Assembly: GCA_965200235.1 (NCBI GenBank)
Contig: OZ241339.1
Span: 3,100,001-3,164,000 of the forward strand
Source: Azotimanducus chitobiosivorans
Lineage (GTDB): Bacteria > Pseudomonadota > Gammaproteobacteria > Pseudomonadales > Azotimanducaceae
Reading direction: 5' to 3'
Length of the DNA stretch: 64,000 nucleotides
Part shown: positions 33,302 to 42,486 of the stretch, one piece after another
Layout of the letters: each line of letters opens with the position of its first letter
How positions within the stretch are numbered: the stretch's first letter is position 1
Notes under the pieces: generated by a model
What the model saw: only the letters and a program-made list of their open reading frames with translations
Told to the model about the DNA's origin: nothing
Database searches by the model: none
Program-made: the position numbers and the translations under genes

Positions 33302-35995
33302 TTACGCCGCTCGCGCCTTGTCGATATCGAGCGACACGAATTTCAGGATTGTGTCGTTGTCCATCTCGGTGAGGAGTGCTTCCGCGCCACCCGCCAGAAT
33401 ATCCTCGGCCAAGGCGGTCTTCTCCTTGATCAAGGCATCGATATTCTCTTCGATCGTGCCTTGGCAGACGAACTTGTGTACCAGCACGTTCTTTTTCTGC
33501 CCGATACGAAAGGCGCGGTCTGTTGCCTGGTTTTCCACAGCCGGATTCCACCAGCGATCAAAGTGAATGACGTGGGATGCCTCTGTCAGGTTGAGTCCGG
33601 TGCCGCCCGCTTTGAGAGAAAGGACGAAGAACGGCGGGCCCTGCTCGTCTTGAAAACGCGCAACGAGCCGCTGCCTGCGCTGCACGGCCGTGCCGCCATG
33701 CAACACGAGGCCGGGCTGCCCGAATACTGAGGTTAAGAATGCGGCCAAGGGTTCGGCCATTTCTCTAAATTGAGTAAATATAAGGACTTTTTCCTGGCGC
33801 GATGCGATTTCTTCGCAAAGTGCCTCAAGGCGCTGGAACTTGCCGCTGTGGTTCGGATCGTAGTCGTTGTTTCCGAGCATTTGCGACGGATGATTGCAGA
33901 TCTGCTTGAAGCGCATCAGGAAGGAGAGCACGAGGCCGCGGCGCCCCATGCCTTCGGTCTGCTCAAGGGCATCAGCCATTTCGTCCACGGCCTGCTGGTA
34001 GTGCGCGGCCTGCACTTGACTGAGACCGCAGTAAGCGTGAACTTCGGTTTTCTCCGGCAGGTCGCTTATGATCGAGCGATCGGTCTTGAGGCGCCGCAGA
34101 ATGTATGGGCTGACCAAATTGCGCAGCGGCGCATACTGATCATGCTGCTGCCCGCCAAGCGACTTGACGAACTTCTTGAATCGCGCGGCCGATCCGAGCA
34201 GTCCCGGATTCAAGAAATCAAACAGCGACCAGAGGTCAGACACGCGGTTCTCGATGGGTGTGCCGGTGAGCGCGACCTTGGATTTCGCATTGAGACGCTT
34301 GACAGCCCTCGTTTGCCTCGCCGATGGATTCTTGATCGCTTGCGCTTCATCAAGCACCAATAGGTGCCATGATCGCGCTTGCAGCGCGTCTTGACGCATG
34401 AGGGTGCCGTAGGTGGTCAATACGACATCGACATTGTCAAAAGCAGTGTCATCGCCGCCTATCGCAGCATCCATAGCATCTTTGTCGAGATGCGAGCGAT
34501 GAAAAAAGATTGTGCGCAGCGTCGGCGCGAATCGCTCAAGTTCAGACTTCCAATTGCCGAGCAGGGACGCGGGCAGTACCAACAGCGACGGCCGGTCGCA
34601 GCCTTTCTTCTTGAGTAGCAGCAGCAAAGCGATCACTTGCATGGTTTTACCGAGCCCCATGTCGTCGGCAAGGCAGGCGCCGAGGCCCAATTCGGAGAGT
34701 AGCCACAGCCAGTTCACGCCTTCTTGCTGGTACGGGCGGAGCTGCGCTTTCAAGGCGCTGCCGGGGCGGGTTGCTTTGCGTCGCAAGGGCCTGCGCAGCG
34801 CTTGCAGCACTTTTGCCAGCTCGGTGCTCGGTGCCACCTCGGACCACGCTTGGCGCTCTTCACTGTCCTCGTCCGCGAGATCCGCTGGCGCTCCTGCGAG
34901 CAGGCGCATGCCTTCGGCGAAGCTTAAGCCGCCGGTGCTCGCTCGCTGCTCGATCTTTTGCCAGTGGGCGAGCGCTTCGCTCAGCTTTTCGCGGTTGAGT
35001 TCAACCCACTGCCCTTTGATTCGCACGAGGCCGTCATCGGCGGCCATGAGTGCGGCGAGCTCGGCATCGGTCAGTGATTCGTCGTTGATCGCAACATGCA
35101 CTTTGAAACTGAGCATCGACTCGGCGGTAAAGGTCTGCCGCGTCGTCTGGCCGATTCTTGCGCTTGCGCGCGGCCGAGCGTGCTTTCTCCACCAGTCCGG
35201 CAGCCGTACCAGCACGCCGCACTGCTCGCAAGTGCCGGCATCTTTGAGGAACTCGTAGGCTTCGGCAGGCGACCAGGCTAGAGGATGGTAGATGTCGCCG
35301 GTATCAACAAGGTCTTTGATGATCGGCACCGATTCGGCGGCGCGATGGATGGGAGAAAGCAAGTGGATGAGTGCCCGCTTGTTCTTCGCGCCGGCATACG
35401 CCTGTAGCGCCCGGCTCAAGGGACGATGCTGACCGCGACTGATCGCCGAACCCTGCTCGACATAGGTTGCCATGAACGCAAAGGGATAGTCGGGATCATT
35501 TTTGTTCTCGGCGAGATGGAAGCAGACGCGCCCCAATTGATGGAAGTGCGGCGCGTGTGTGGTGAGCAGCGCTTCGAGTCCTCCGCTGGCCTTGATTTGC
35601 GCACGCAGCCAGTCGTCGAGCGAGGCATGGATAGTGCGAAGGACGGGTGCGGAGAGGTATTCGGCGCCTCTCATCGGCGGTACGCTGACGATCCAAGTCT
35701 CCATGTGCGCTTCGTCAAGGGGCTCGAGCGCGAGCGGATTCGCGGGATCAGCTTCTTCAAGCAGGCAGCGTTTGGTGAGATGCTGGCTTGCGAAGCCGCG
35801 CCAGTAGTGCATGGACGGGGAGAGGTCTTGATCGCTCTTTCGTGACGCGAGTGCGAACAAGCCCTCGGAGGTGTTGCGCGAGAACGCCTTTGCAATGGCG
35901 GAGTCGGATGATGCTTCGTTTGCCGTGTTTTCCTCAGCCTGCGCAAAGCAGTGCAGATGTCCTGTGGGCAGCAGTCCCAGTTCGAGACGATTCAC
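33302..35995 (-). CDS. SNF2-family DNA-dependent ATPase/helicase
   Basis: 897 residues from GTG 35995 (NRLELGLLPTGHL); the frame also has a TTG at 36025, and neither has a clear ribosome site. Motif I is LADDMGLGKTMQVIAL, motif II LDEAQAIKNPSARQTR, motif III ALTGTPIENRVSDLWS, and motifs V-VI LKAGGTGLNLTEASHV and RAFRIGQKKNVLVHK. Helicase domains occupy about residues 420-880; the N-terminal half is the long region usual for bacterial SNF2 partners of SWIM proteins. Bacterial members remodel protein-DNA or RNA polymerase complexes (RapA-like). It forms an operon with the SWIM gene. Confidence 0.93.
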   Translation of the reverse strand: MNRLELGLLPTGHLHCFAQAEENTANEASSDSAIAKAFSRNTSEGLFALASRKSDQDLSPSMHYWRGFASQHLTKRCLLEEADPANPLALEPLDEAHMETWIVSVPPMRGAEYLSAPVLRTIHASLDDWLRAQIKASGGLEALLTTHAPHFHQLGRVCFHLAENKNDPDYPFAFMATYVEQGSAISRGQHRPLSRALQAYAGAKNKRALIHLLSPIHRAAESVPIIKDLVDTGDIYHPLAWSPAEAYEFLKDAGTCEQCGVLVRLPDWWRKHARPRASARIGQTTRQTFTAESMLSFKVHVAINDESLTDAELAALMAADDGLVRIKGQWVELNREKLSEALAHWQKIEQRASTGGLSFAEGMRLLAGAPADLADEDSEERQAWSEVAPSTELAKVLQALRRPLRRKATRPGSALKAQLRPYQQEGVNWLWLLSELGLGACLADDMGLGKTMQVIALLLLLKKKGCDRPSLLVLPASLLGNWKSELERFAPTLRTIFFHRSHLDKDAMDAAIGGDDTAFDNVDVVLTTYGTLMRQDALQARSWHLLVLDEAQAIKNPSARQTRAVKRLNAKSKVALTGTPIENRVSDLWSLFDFLNPGLLGSAARFKKFVKSLGGQQHDQYAPLRNLVSPYILRRLKTDRSIISDLPEKTEVHAYCGLSQVQAAHYQQAVDEMADALEQTEGMGRRGLVLSFLMRFKQICNHPSQMLGNNDYDPNHSGKFQRLEALCEEIASRQEKVLIFTQFREMAEPLAAFLTSVFGQPGLVLHGGTAVQRRQRLVARFQDEQGPPFFVLSLKAGGTGLNLTEASHVIHFDRWWNPAVENQATDRAFRIGQKKNVLVHKFVCQGTIEENIDALIKEKTALAEDILAGGAEALLTEMDNDTILKFVSLDIDKARAA

Positions 35996-36208
35996 GCTTA
36001 TGCGTCGATTGGATGACGCTGGCAAGTGTACGCTGTGAGGGGGGATGTCTGCCGCCCATCGCGTGGTACGATAGCTCGTGGTTGTCCGCGCTCCCTCCCT
36101 TTTGCAGGCTTTTCAGTTCGTATATCGCCAGTTGTGCCCAGATCGGCTGGCACAGGAGATCCTTCACAGGCCTGCAGGGTTGTCGCCTGAGCAAGAGCCG
36201 GTGAACGC
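35996..36208. promoter_or_regulatory. Divergent leader between the SNF2 gene and rseP, containing a dispersed repeat
   Basis: Bases 36176-36201 are identical to the complement of 27392-27417 inside the miniature element of the AbiEii-type gene (core GTTGTCGCCTGAGCAAGAGC). The copy ends 7 bases before the rseP ATG, so it replaces the normal ribosome-site region; GGTGAACGC precedes the start. Upstream, GGAGATCC near 36155 is too far to serve rseP. Promoters here were not resolved. Confidence 0.5.
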
Positions 36209-37534
36209 ATGACTATCATCGAATCCATTGTTGCTTTCCTTGTCGTGATCCTCGTGCTCGTCGCAGTGCACGAGCTTGGGCACTACTGGGCAGCGCGTGC
36301 CTGCGGGGTTCGTGTGCTGAGATTCGCGATCGGCTTTGGCAAGCCGGTCATCAAGCACACCGACTCAAGCGGCACGGAGTGGGTGATCTGCCCGATACCG
36401 CTTGGCGGCTATGTGCGCATGCTGCAGAGCGAAGATCCCGACTTCAAGCCGGGCGACGAAGCCCAGACCTTTGATCGAACATCTGCGCCGCGGCGCATCA
36501 TCATCGCTATCGCCGGCCCCTTGGCGAATCTCGTGCTTGCCGCGGTTGCCATGTGGGGCGTGCTTCTGCTTGGCTCCATGCAGCCGTATGCGATTACCGG
36601 CGAGGTCACGCCGGGGTCAATCGCTGATCGTGCTGGCGTTCGCAGCGGCGAATTGATCGTCGGCGTTGACGGTCGCGACACCGAAACCGTGCGGAAAGTC
36701 GGGACGGCAGTGATCAGAAGAATTGGCGAAGGCGGGGTGCTGACCTTGCAAACTGGCGTGCTCGGACGCCCGCAGGCACCGATCCGCGAGTATCGACTCG
36801 ACATCGACGACTGGTCGCAAGCGGAAGCCCAGGAATCGCCATTTGCATCCCTCGGGCTGCGGCTCTCAGGCCAGTACATCGTAGGTTTGATCGAAGAGGG
36901 TTCTGCTGCCGACACCGCGGGTGTTGAGGTGCATGATCGCATCCTTGCCATTGACGGCGTGCCGATGGCGACGGTCTCACAGACAATCGCCGCACTACAA
37001 GGCCGTCCGCACGAAAATCTCGTAATTCAGGTGGATCGGGCCGGGCAGGCGCGTGACCTCAATGTACGGCTTGGTGCGCACGAAGAAGATGGCCGCGGCT
37101 TCCTTGGCGTGGGCCTCGCCCGGCAGGAAGTCCGCTACGGGCCGATCAAAGGCATTCCTGTCGCGTTGCAAGAGACCTACGAGCTATCGGGGCTCTTGTT
37201 TGATTTCATCGGCAAGCTGTTCACGCGCGAGATGGATACGTCCGGTGTTGGCGGGCCGGTCGCCATCGCATCTGTGGCCCGCGATGCGGCGCTCATGGGT
37301 GCATCGACGTTCCTGCAGGTGCTCGCGCTGCTTTCAATCAATCTCTTTCTCATCAACCTCATTCCCTTGCCGCTCCTTGATGGCGGGCATGTGCTGCTCG
37401 CGAGCGTTGAAGGCATCACGCGCCGCCGCTTGCCGCAACGCATCCAATTGGTCGGTGCGGTGATAGGCGTGGCCTTCATTGCGCTCTTGATGAGTATTGC
37501 GCTCTACAACGACTTCTTGAGCCTCATCGAGTGA
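36209..37534 (+). CDS. rseP: RIP zinc metalloprotease RseP
   Basis: 441 residues. The active-site HELGH is at residues 21-25 in the first helix and the second metal-ligand motif LPLLDGGH is near the C-terminus in helix 3. Two PDZ domains lie between, at about 115-200 and 205-290. RseP cleaves anti-sigma factor RseA within the membrane in the sigma-E response and clears signal-peptide remnants. It is followed by bamA after 36 bases, as in relatives. The usual upstream genes uppS, cdsA and dxr are absent; a SNF2 gene lies there instead. Confidence 0.97.
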   Translation: MTIIESIVAFLVVILVLVAVHELGHYWAARACGVRVLRFAIGFGKPVIKHTDSSGTEWVICPIPLGGYVRMLQSEDPDFKPGDEAQTFDRTSAPRRIIIAIAGPLANLVLAAVAMWGVLLLGSMQPYAITGEVTPGSIADRAGVRSGELIVGVDGRDTETVRKVGTAVIRRIGEGGVLTLQTGVLGRPQAPIREYRLDIDDWSQAEAQESPFASLGLRLSGQYIVGLIEEGSAADTAGVEVHDRILAIDGVPMATVSQTIAALQGRPHENLVIQVDRAGQARDLNVRLGAHEEDGRGFLGVGLARQEVRYGPIKGIPVALQETYELSGLLFDFIGKLFTREMDTSGVGGPVAIASVARDAALMGASTFLQVLALLSINLFLINLIPLPLLDGGHVLLASVEGITRRRLPQRIQLVGAVIGVAFIALLMSIALYNDFLSLIE

Positions 37535-37570
37535 TGCATTGTTGGTGGCTTTGTCTGTAAAATAAGCAGC

Positions 37571-39928
37571 ATGGTCAAGCGTATCAGGCAGCGCATCCGG
37601 CTCATCGCGTTGTGCGTGATGTGTACGGTGCCTGCGGTGTCGTCTTCTGCGTTGGCCGAGTCGTTTCGCGTCACCGATATCCGGCTCGAAGGGTTGCAGC
37701 GCGTATCCGCTGGCACGGTATTCAATCTGCTGCCGATTGAAGTGGGCGATGTGCTTGAAGAAGGCGACGCTGCCTTCTATATCCGAGCGCTGTTCCGAAG
37801 CGGCTATTTTCACGATGTCGAGATGTCGCGCGAGGGCGGCGTGCTGATTGTTTCGGTGGAAGAACGTCCAGCGATCGATTCGATCACGATTGAGGGCAAC
37901 AAGGCGATCGAGACTGAAGCGCTGCTTGAAGGGCTCTCCGAGCAAGGGCTCGCCGAGGGCGAGATCTTCCGGGTGGCGACCTTGGAGCGCATGGATCTTG
38001 AGCTTGAGCGTCAGTACGTTGCTCAAGGCCGCTACAACGCGACTATTGACACCGAAGTCGAAGAGCTGCCGCGCAATCGCGTTTCCATCAGCATCGATAT
38101 TGTTGAAGGCGACAGTTCCAAGATCCGGCAAATCAATTTTGTCGGCAACAGCTTGTTTGACGATGCCGAGCTGCTTCGGCAGCTCGAACTCAAGCATCCC
38201 AACTGGTTGTCCTTCTTCCGCAATGACGATAAGTATTCGCGCGAAAAGCTCGCGGGCGACTTAGAAGCAGTTGAATCCTTCTATCACGATCAGGGCTATG
38301 TCGATTTTGAAGTGACCTCGGCACTGGTGAGCATCACGCCGAACCTCGAACAGGTCTACATCACCGTCAATGTGAGTGAAGGCGATAACTTCGTCGTTGG
38401 GGAAGTCTCCATCATCGGCGAGATTGGCGATGAGGACCCGGATATGTTGGAGTCGCTCATTCTGATCTCGTCGGGTGATCGATACTCGCAGGCGCTTGTC
38501 ACTGCGAGTGAGGAGCGCATCACCGCTGCGCTCGGTAATTCTGGCTACGCCTTCGCAAGTGTCTCCGGCGTGCCTGAAACCAAGGATGATGGCACGGCGG
38601 ATGTCAAATTCTTTGTCGATACGGGCCGCCGCGCCTATGTGCGGCGCATCACGGTGACCGGCAACGAAACGACTCAAGACGAGGTCGTGCGCCGCGAACT
38701 TCGTCAGCTCGAAGGCGGCTGGGCATCGACCGCGCTCATTGACCTCTCCAAGGTGCGTTTGGAACGGCTTGGCTACTTTAGCGAAGTGAATGTCGAGACG
38801 CCTGCCGTTGCTGGCAGCGATGATCAGATTGATGTCAATATCGCGGTCAAAGAGCAAACTTCCGGCAGTATTCAGGGCACCATTGCGTACGCGCAGTATT
38901 CGGGACTGATTCTTGGCGCGGGCTACTCGGAGACCAATCTCTTTGGCACCGGTAACAGCTTTGGCGTCAACATCAACTGGAGCAAGTTCCAGCAGGTTGC
39001 GAGCGTCAATTACTTCAATCCCTACTACACGATTGATGGCGTGAGTCGCGGCTTTAGCCTCTACTACCGGCAGACCAACTACGATGAGTTCAATCTCGTG
39101 CGCTATTCGTCGGATTCGTTTGGTGCTGGCGCCAACTACGGCATTCCGATTGGCGAGACGGAGCGCTTGCGGTTTGGCTTCAATGTGGACTACACGCAGC
39201 TTTCGAGCAGCACCTACACGGCGAAAGAGATCGTCGAGTACTTGGAGTCAGCAGGCGACGAGGCGCTGAACCTGAAGCTGACTGGCAGCTATTCGAATGT
39301 GCGCTTGAATCGCGGCATCTTCCCGACGCGCGGCTACTCGCAGGAACTCGGCGTTGAGCTCTCCGCGCCCGGCAGCGACACTTTGTTCTACAAGCTGCAG
39401 TACGAGGGCCAGATTTACTTTCCGCTCGTTGCCGGATTCACCTTGAAGCTGCGCTCAAAGCTCGGCTATGGGGATGCCTACGGCGGCACCGACGTGTATC
39501 CCTTCTTCGAGAACTTCTTTGCAGGCGGCTATGGCTCGGTGCGCGGGTTCGAGCGCTATTCGCTCGGCCCGCGCACATCGCCACGTGAAGGGAATCAGGG
39601 TTTCAATCCAGACGGCGACCCCTTGGGTGGCAACATGCTCGTTGAAGGCAACGCCGAAGTGATTCTGCCGCTGCCGTTCATTGAAGACACCTCGGCGTTC
39701 CGGCCGGTGCTGTTCCTTGACGCTGGCAATGTCTTCTCGACGCACTGCGCGTCTAGCGCGGTCAATTGCATTGAGTTCGGCTGGGATGAATTGCGCGCAT
39801 CGGCTGGACTTGCGTTCACTTGGCTCTCGCCCATGGGGCCGATGACGTTCTCGATCGCCAAGGTGCTTCGTGAAGGCGAATTCGATGAGACCGAGAGCTT
39901 TCAGTTTGAGCTTGGCCGCGTCTTTTGA
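37571..39928 (+). CDS. bamA: Outer membrane protein assembly factor BamA
   Basis: 785 residues. Signal peptide about 1-29 (cleavage after SSALA), then five POTRA domains to about residue 425 (the first starts FRVTDIRLEGLQRVSAGTVF). The C-terminal 16-strand barrel has RGF (GYGSVRGFERYSLGPR) in loop 6 and ends in the FQFELGRVF beta signal with terminal Phe. BamA folds and inserts outer-membrane proteins, including the autotransporter found further on. Spacing to rseP is 36 bases and to skp 70. Confidence 0.97.
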   Translation: MVKRIRQRIRLIALCVMCTVPAVSSSALAESFRVTDIRLEGLQRVSAGTVFNLLPIEVGDVLEEGDAAFYIRALFRSGYFHDVEMSREGGVLIVSVEERPAIDSITIEGNKAIETEALLEGLSEQGLAEGEIFRVATLERMDLELERQYVAQGRYNATIDTEVEELPRNRVSISIDIVEGDSSKIRQINFVGNSLFDDAELLRQLELKHPNWLSFFRNDDKYSREKLAGDLEAVESFYHDQGYVDFEVTSALVSITPNLEQVYITVNVSEGDNFVVGEVSIIGEIGDEDPDMLESLILISSGDRYSQALVTASEERITAALGNSGYAFASVSGVPETKDDGTADVKFFVDTGRRAYVRRITVTGNETTQDEVVRRELRQLEGGWASTALIDLSKVRLERLGYFSEVNVETPAVAGSDDQIDVNIAVKEQTSGSIQGTIAYAQYSGLILGAGYSETNLFGTGNSFGVNINWSKFQQVASVNYFNPYYTIDGVSRGFSLYYRQTNYDEFNLVRYSSDSFGAGANYGIPIGETERLRFGFNVDYTQLSSSTYTAKEIVEYLESAGDEALNLKLTGSYSNVRLNRGIFPTRGYSQELGVELSAPGSDTLFYKLQYEGQIYFPLVAGFTLKLRSKLGYGDAYGGTDVYPFFENFFAGGYGSVRGFERYSLGPRTSPREGNQGFNPDGDPLGGNMLVEGNAEVILPLPFIEDTSAFRPVLFLDAGNVFSTHCASSAVNCIEFGWDELRASAGLAFTWLSPMGPMTFSIAKVLREGEFDETESFQFELGRVF

Positions 39929-39998
39929 TCGAAGACAATGCGGCTTATGAGAGTCATGTAGAATATCCAGCTATTTCGCTGGAATTGGAGCGACGCTG

Positions 39999-40544
39999 GT
40001 GTCCATACAGGTGAAAAATCAGTTCACAAAGCAGGCGAATGTCAGCCTTGCCAAGATCGTAGCCATTGCCTTGGCGCTCGGTGTGTCGTCGGCTACCTCC
40101 GCGGAGCTTGTGATTGGATTTATCGACACGGCGAGAGCCATCAGCGAAAGTGACGAAGGCAAGGCATTGCTTGCACAAATCGAATTGGAGCTTGCCGAAG
40201 ATCAGGCGCGGCTCGAAGCATTGCAGGAGGAATTCGAGACCTTGCGGCGCAAGCTTGAGACCGACGGTGAGATCATGAGCGACGATGAGCGTCGCCGTCA
40301 CCAGAAGCTCATCGAAGACAATCGCACCGACTTCCAGTTTGAATTGCAGAAGTATCAGCGAGAGCTGCAGGAGAGCCAGCAGGAGGTGCTCGAAGAAATG
40401 GCACCCAAGGTCAACGCCGCTTTGGCGGACCTCATTGAGCTTGAAGGCATGGATATGGTGTTTGAGCGCCAAGTAGCAACCTTCGTGAACCCCAAGCACG
40501 ACATCACGCGCCGAATCACTGAAAAACTCAACGAAAAGCAGTAG
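39999..40544 (+). CDS. skp: OmpH/Skp family periplasmic chaperone
   Basis: 181 residues from GTG 39999. A signal peptide runs to about residue 36 (VSSATSA). The mature part starts LVIGFIDTARAISESDEGKA and forms the long helical tentacles of Skp (LEADQARLEALQEEFETLRRKL-like heptads). Skp binds unfolded outer-membrane proteins on their way to BamA. In relatives lpxD follows; here fabZ comes after about 40 bases. Confidence 0.93.
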   Translation: MSIQVKNQFTKQANVSLAKIVAIALALGVSSATSAELVIGFIDTARAISESDEGKALLAQIELELAEDQARLEALQEEFETLRRKLETDGEIMSDDERRRHQKLIEDNRTDFQFELQKYQRELQESQQEVLEEMAPKVNAALADLIELEGMDMVFERQVATFVNPKHDITRRITEKLNEKQ

Positions 40545-40582
40545 CCGCCCTGCGCGCTAGCCGCTCCTTGTCGGGCATTCCA

Positions 40583-41026
40583 ATGCCAGCGATGTCCATC
40601 GACGAGGTGATGGTGCACCTGCCGCACCGCTACCCGTTTCTGCTTGTCGACGGGGTCGTCGACTTTGAAAAGGGCAAGTCGATTCACGCATTTAAGAACC
40701 TCACGATCAACGAAGCATTCTTTCTCGGTCATTTTCCCGGCAATCCAGTGATGCCTGGTGTCCTCATTGTCGAGGCTTTGGCGCAGGCCTCCGGTATTCT
40801 TGGTTTCAAAACCCTTGGCAAACTGCCAAGCGATGGCGTGGCCTACTATCTTGCAGGTGTCGAGAAGGCGCGGTTTCGCCAGCCCGTGGTGCCAGGTGAC
40901 CGGCTCGATTTGAAGTCCGTGCTCACCACCTACCGGCGCAGCTTGGTCAAGTTTGATTGTGAAGCGTTCGTCGCGAAGAACCTCGCCGCTTCTTGTTCAC
41001 TGACCTGTGCTGAAACGCACGTCTGA
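40583..41026 (+). CDS. fabZ: 3-hydroxyacyl-ACP dehydratase FabZ
   Basis: 147 residues from ATG 40583; ATG 40592 (MSIDEVMVHLPHRYPFLLVD) is an equally good start. The hot-dog active-site motif FFLGHFPGNPVMPGVLIVEALAQ has the catalytic His and Glu. FabZ dehydrates 3-hydroxyacyl-ACP in fatty-acid synthesis. In relatives it lies between lpxD and lpxA; here it is directly between skp and rnhB. Its last 20 bases overlap rnhB. Confidence 0.96.
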   Translation: MPAMSIDEVMVHLPHRYPFLLVDGVVDFEKGKSIHAFKNLTINEAFFLGHFPGNPVMPGVLIVEALAQASGILGFKTLGKLPSDGVAYYLAGVEKARFRQPVVPGDRLDLKSVLTTYRRSLVKFDCEAFVAKNLAASCSLTCAETHV

Positions 41027-41579
41027 CGCCCACCAGGCTGGCGTCGACGAGGCCGGTCGCGGAGCGCTTGCCGGGCCTGTCGTGGCGGCTGCGGTCGCCA
41101 TGAGTAAGCTGCCTGGCGGCGTGACCGATTCAAAGCGATGTTCCGCCAAACGCCGCGAATTCTTGGCGGCGGCAATTCGCGAGACGCCGGGTGCATGGGC
41201 AGTCGGCATAGCCGATGTGGATGAAATCGCAGCGCTCAATATTCTGGGTGCGACGCTTCTTGCCATGCGGCGGGCGCTGCTTGATCTGTGTGTGACGCCG
41301 ACGCTCGTGCTTGTTGACGGGCCACATGTGCCGCAGGTGCCGTTCACTTGTCGAGCGATCATTGGCGGTGATGGCAGCGAACCGCTGATAGGCGCAGCAT
41401 CGATCTTGGCGAAGACCGGGCGCGATGAGATGATGCGCGAACTGGCCGAAACCTATCCGCAATTTGGCTTCGAGCAACACAAGGGCTACGGCACCCGCGC
41501 GCATCTCGAAGCGCTGCGGCGCGAAGGCCCGTGTCCTGTGCACCGCCTCGATTTCGCGCCGGTCAAAGCGTGCCTATAG
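41007..41579 (+). CDS. rnhB: Ribonuclease HII
   Basis: 190 residues from GTG 41007, inside the end of fabZ. The catalytic AGVDEAGRGALAGPVVAA (Asp14, Glu15) opens the protein, VDGPHVPQVP and ASILAKTGRDEMM supply the other acidic and Lys/Arg positions, and the typical QFGFEQHKGYGTRAHLEAL follows. It removes ribonucleotides from DNA-RNA hybrids. The 20-base overlap with fabZ is tight where lpxA and lpxB sit in other species. Confidence 0.96.
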   Translation: MLKRTSDAHQAGVDEAGRGALAGPVVAAAVAMSKLPGGVTDSKRCSAKRREFLAAAIRETPGAWAVGIADVDEIAALNILGATLLAMRRALLDLCVTPTLVLVDGPHVPQVPFTCRAIIGGDGSEPLIGAASILAKTGRDEMMRELAETYPQFGFEQHKGYGTRAHLEALRREGPCPVHRLDFAPVKACL

Positions 41580-41600
41580 GTGCCTGCGCGGTGACAACGC

Positions 41601-42338
41601 TCACTCGCTGATGCGCGTAAGAACTCGTTCGGCGAGAGGCATCCGTAGCGCATTCTCCTCGATCATGGCTTCAAGCTCGCTACAGTTTGACTGACACTTG
41701 GCGAGCTGATCTTGCAGCATTCGATCATTCATATTGAGCTGCGTGAGCAGTTCGGTGGCGAAGTGGGTGTCGAGATCTGGAATCGCCATGCATTCGCTGT
41801 ATTCAACCTCGGTTGACTCGCAGCTTGCGAGTACGGCTTCCGCAGAGAGCGCCTCGCGCCAGTCGATGGTGAGTCCGTACTTGCGCCGCACATCGAGCGT
41901 TCGTTGCACGTACCAGCACTGATTGAGGGTCGGCAGCCACTCGGCGACATCCCTCGCGCCTTTTTCGGTTCTGTTCACCTGCGGGGAGGCAAGCGTCAAG
42001 TTCAGCAGGTCTCGGCCGAACGCGCTGCGCGTTTCCACGCTCGCTGCGCACAGGCCGCTATCGTGCGCTTCGCTTGTGGCGATCATGTGCTCAATGTCGG
42101 TCTCCAGCTTGGTGGTATAGCAGGTGCCTGTGTAAGGCCCGTAGATGCCCCCGAGCCCCTCAATGATGTCATCCTCGACGCTCTGCGGATATCGGTAGTC
42201 ACTACGATTGTATTCTGAGCAGCGGTCTTCTTCAGCGACAACGATGCCTCGGTAGGTGAAGGCATCTTCGTCTTCTTGCTGCGCCAGAGCGATCACAGGC
42301 AGGGCACAAAGAACAAGAAGTGCAATACGTGTATTCAT
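41601..42338 (-). CDS. Hypothetical exported protein
   Basis: 245 residues from ATG 42338, preceded by GAGGG at good spacing; a longer reading begins at 42377. Signal peptide MNTRIALLVLCALPVIALA precedes QQED. The mature protein holds about ten cysteines, suggesting disulfides in the periplasm, and is mostly helical at the C-terminus (LLTQLNMNDRMLQDQLAKC). No family was recognised. It sits alone between convergent rnhB and divergent dnaE, an insertion in an otherwise standard gene order. Confidence 0.75.
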   Translation of the reverse strand: MNTRIALLVLCALPVIALAQQEDEDAFTYRGIVVAEEDRCSEYNRSDYRYPQSVEDDIIEGLGGIYGPYTGTCYTTKLETDIEHMIATSEAHDSGLCAASVETRSAFGRDLLNLTLASPQVNRTEKGARDVAEWLPTLNQCWYVQRTLDVRRKYGLTIDWREALSAEAVLASCESTEVEYSECMAIPDLDTHFATELLTQLNMNDRMLQDQLAKCQSNCSELEAMIEENALRMPLAERVLTRISE

Positions 42339-42486
42339 GGCAATCCCTCGCGTGAGATCAAGATTCACTGATTGCAATGATAATTATTTCTTGATCATAG
42401 TCAATCTCCCACAAAGCTCATGGTCGATGTCTGCAATTGTGCCAACGGCATTACGCCGATTCCTCTGATCGGGGTACACTTTCGCC

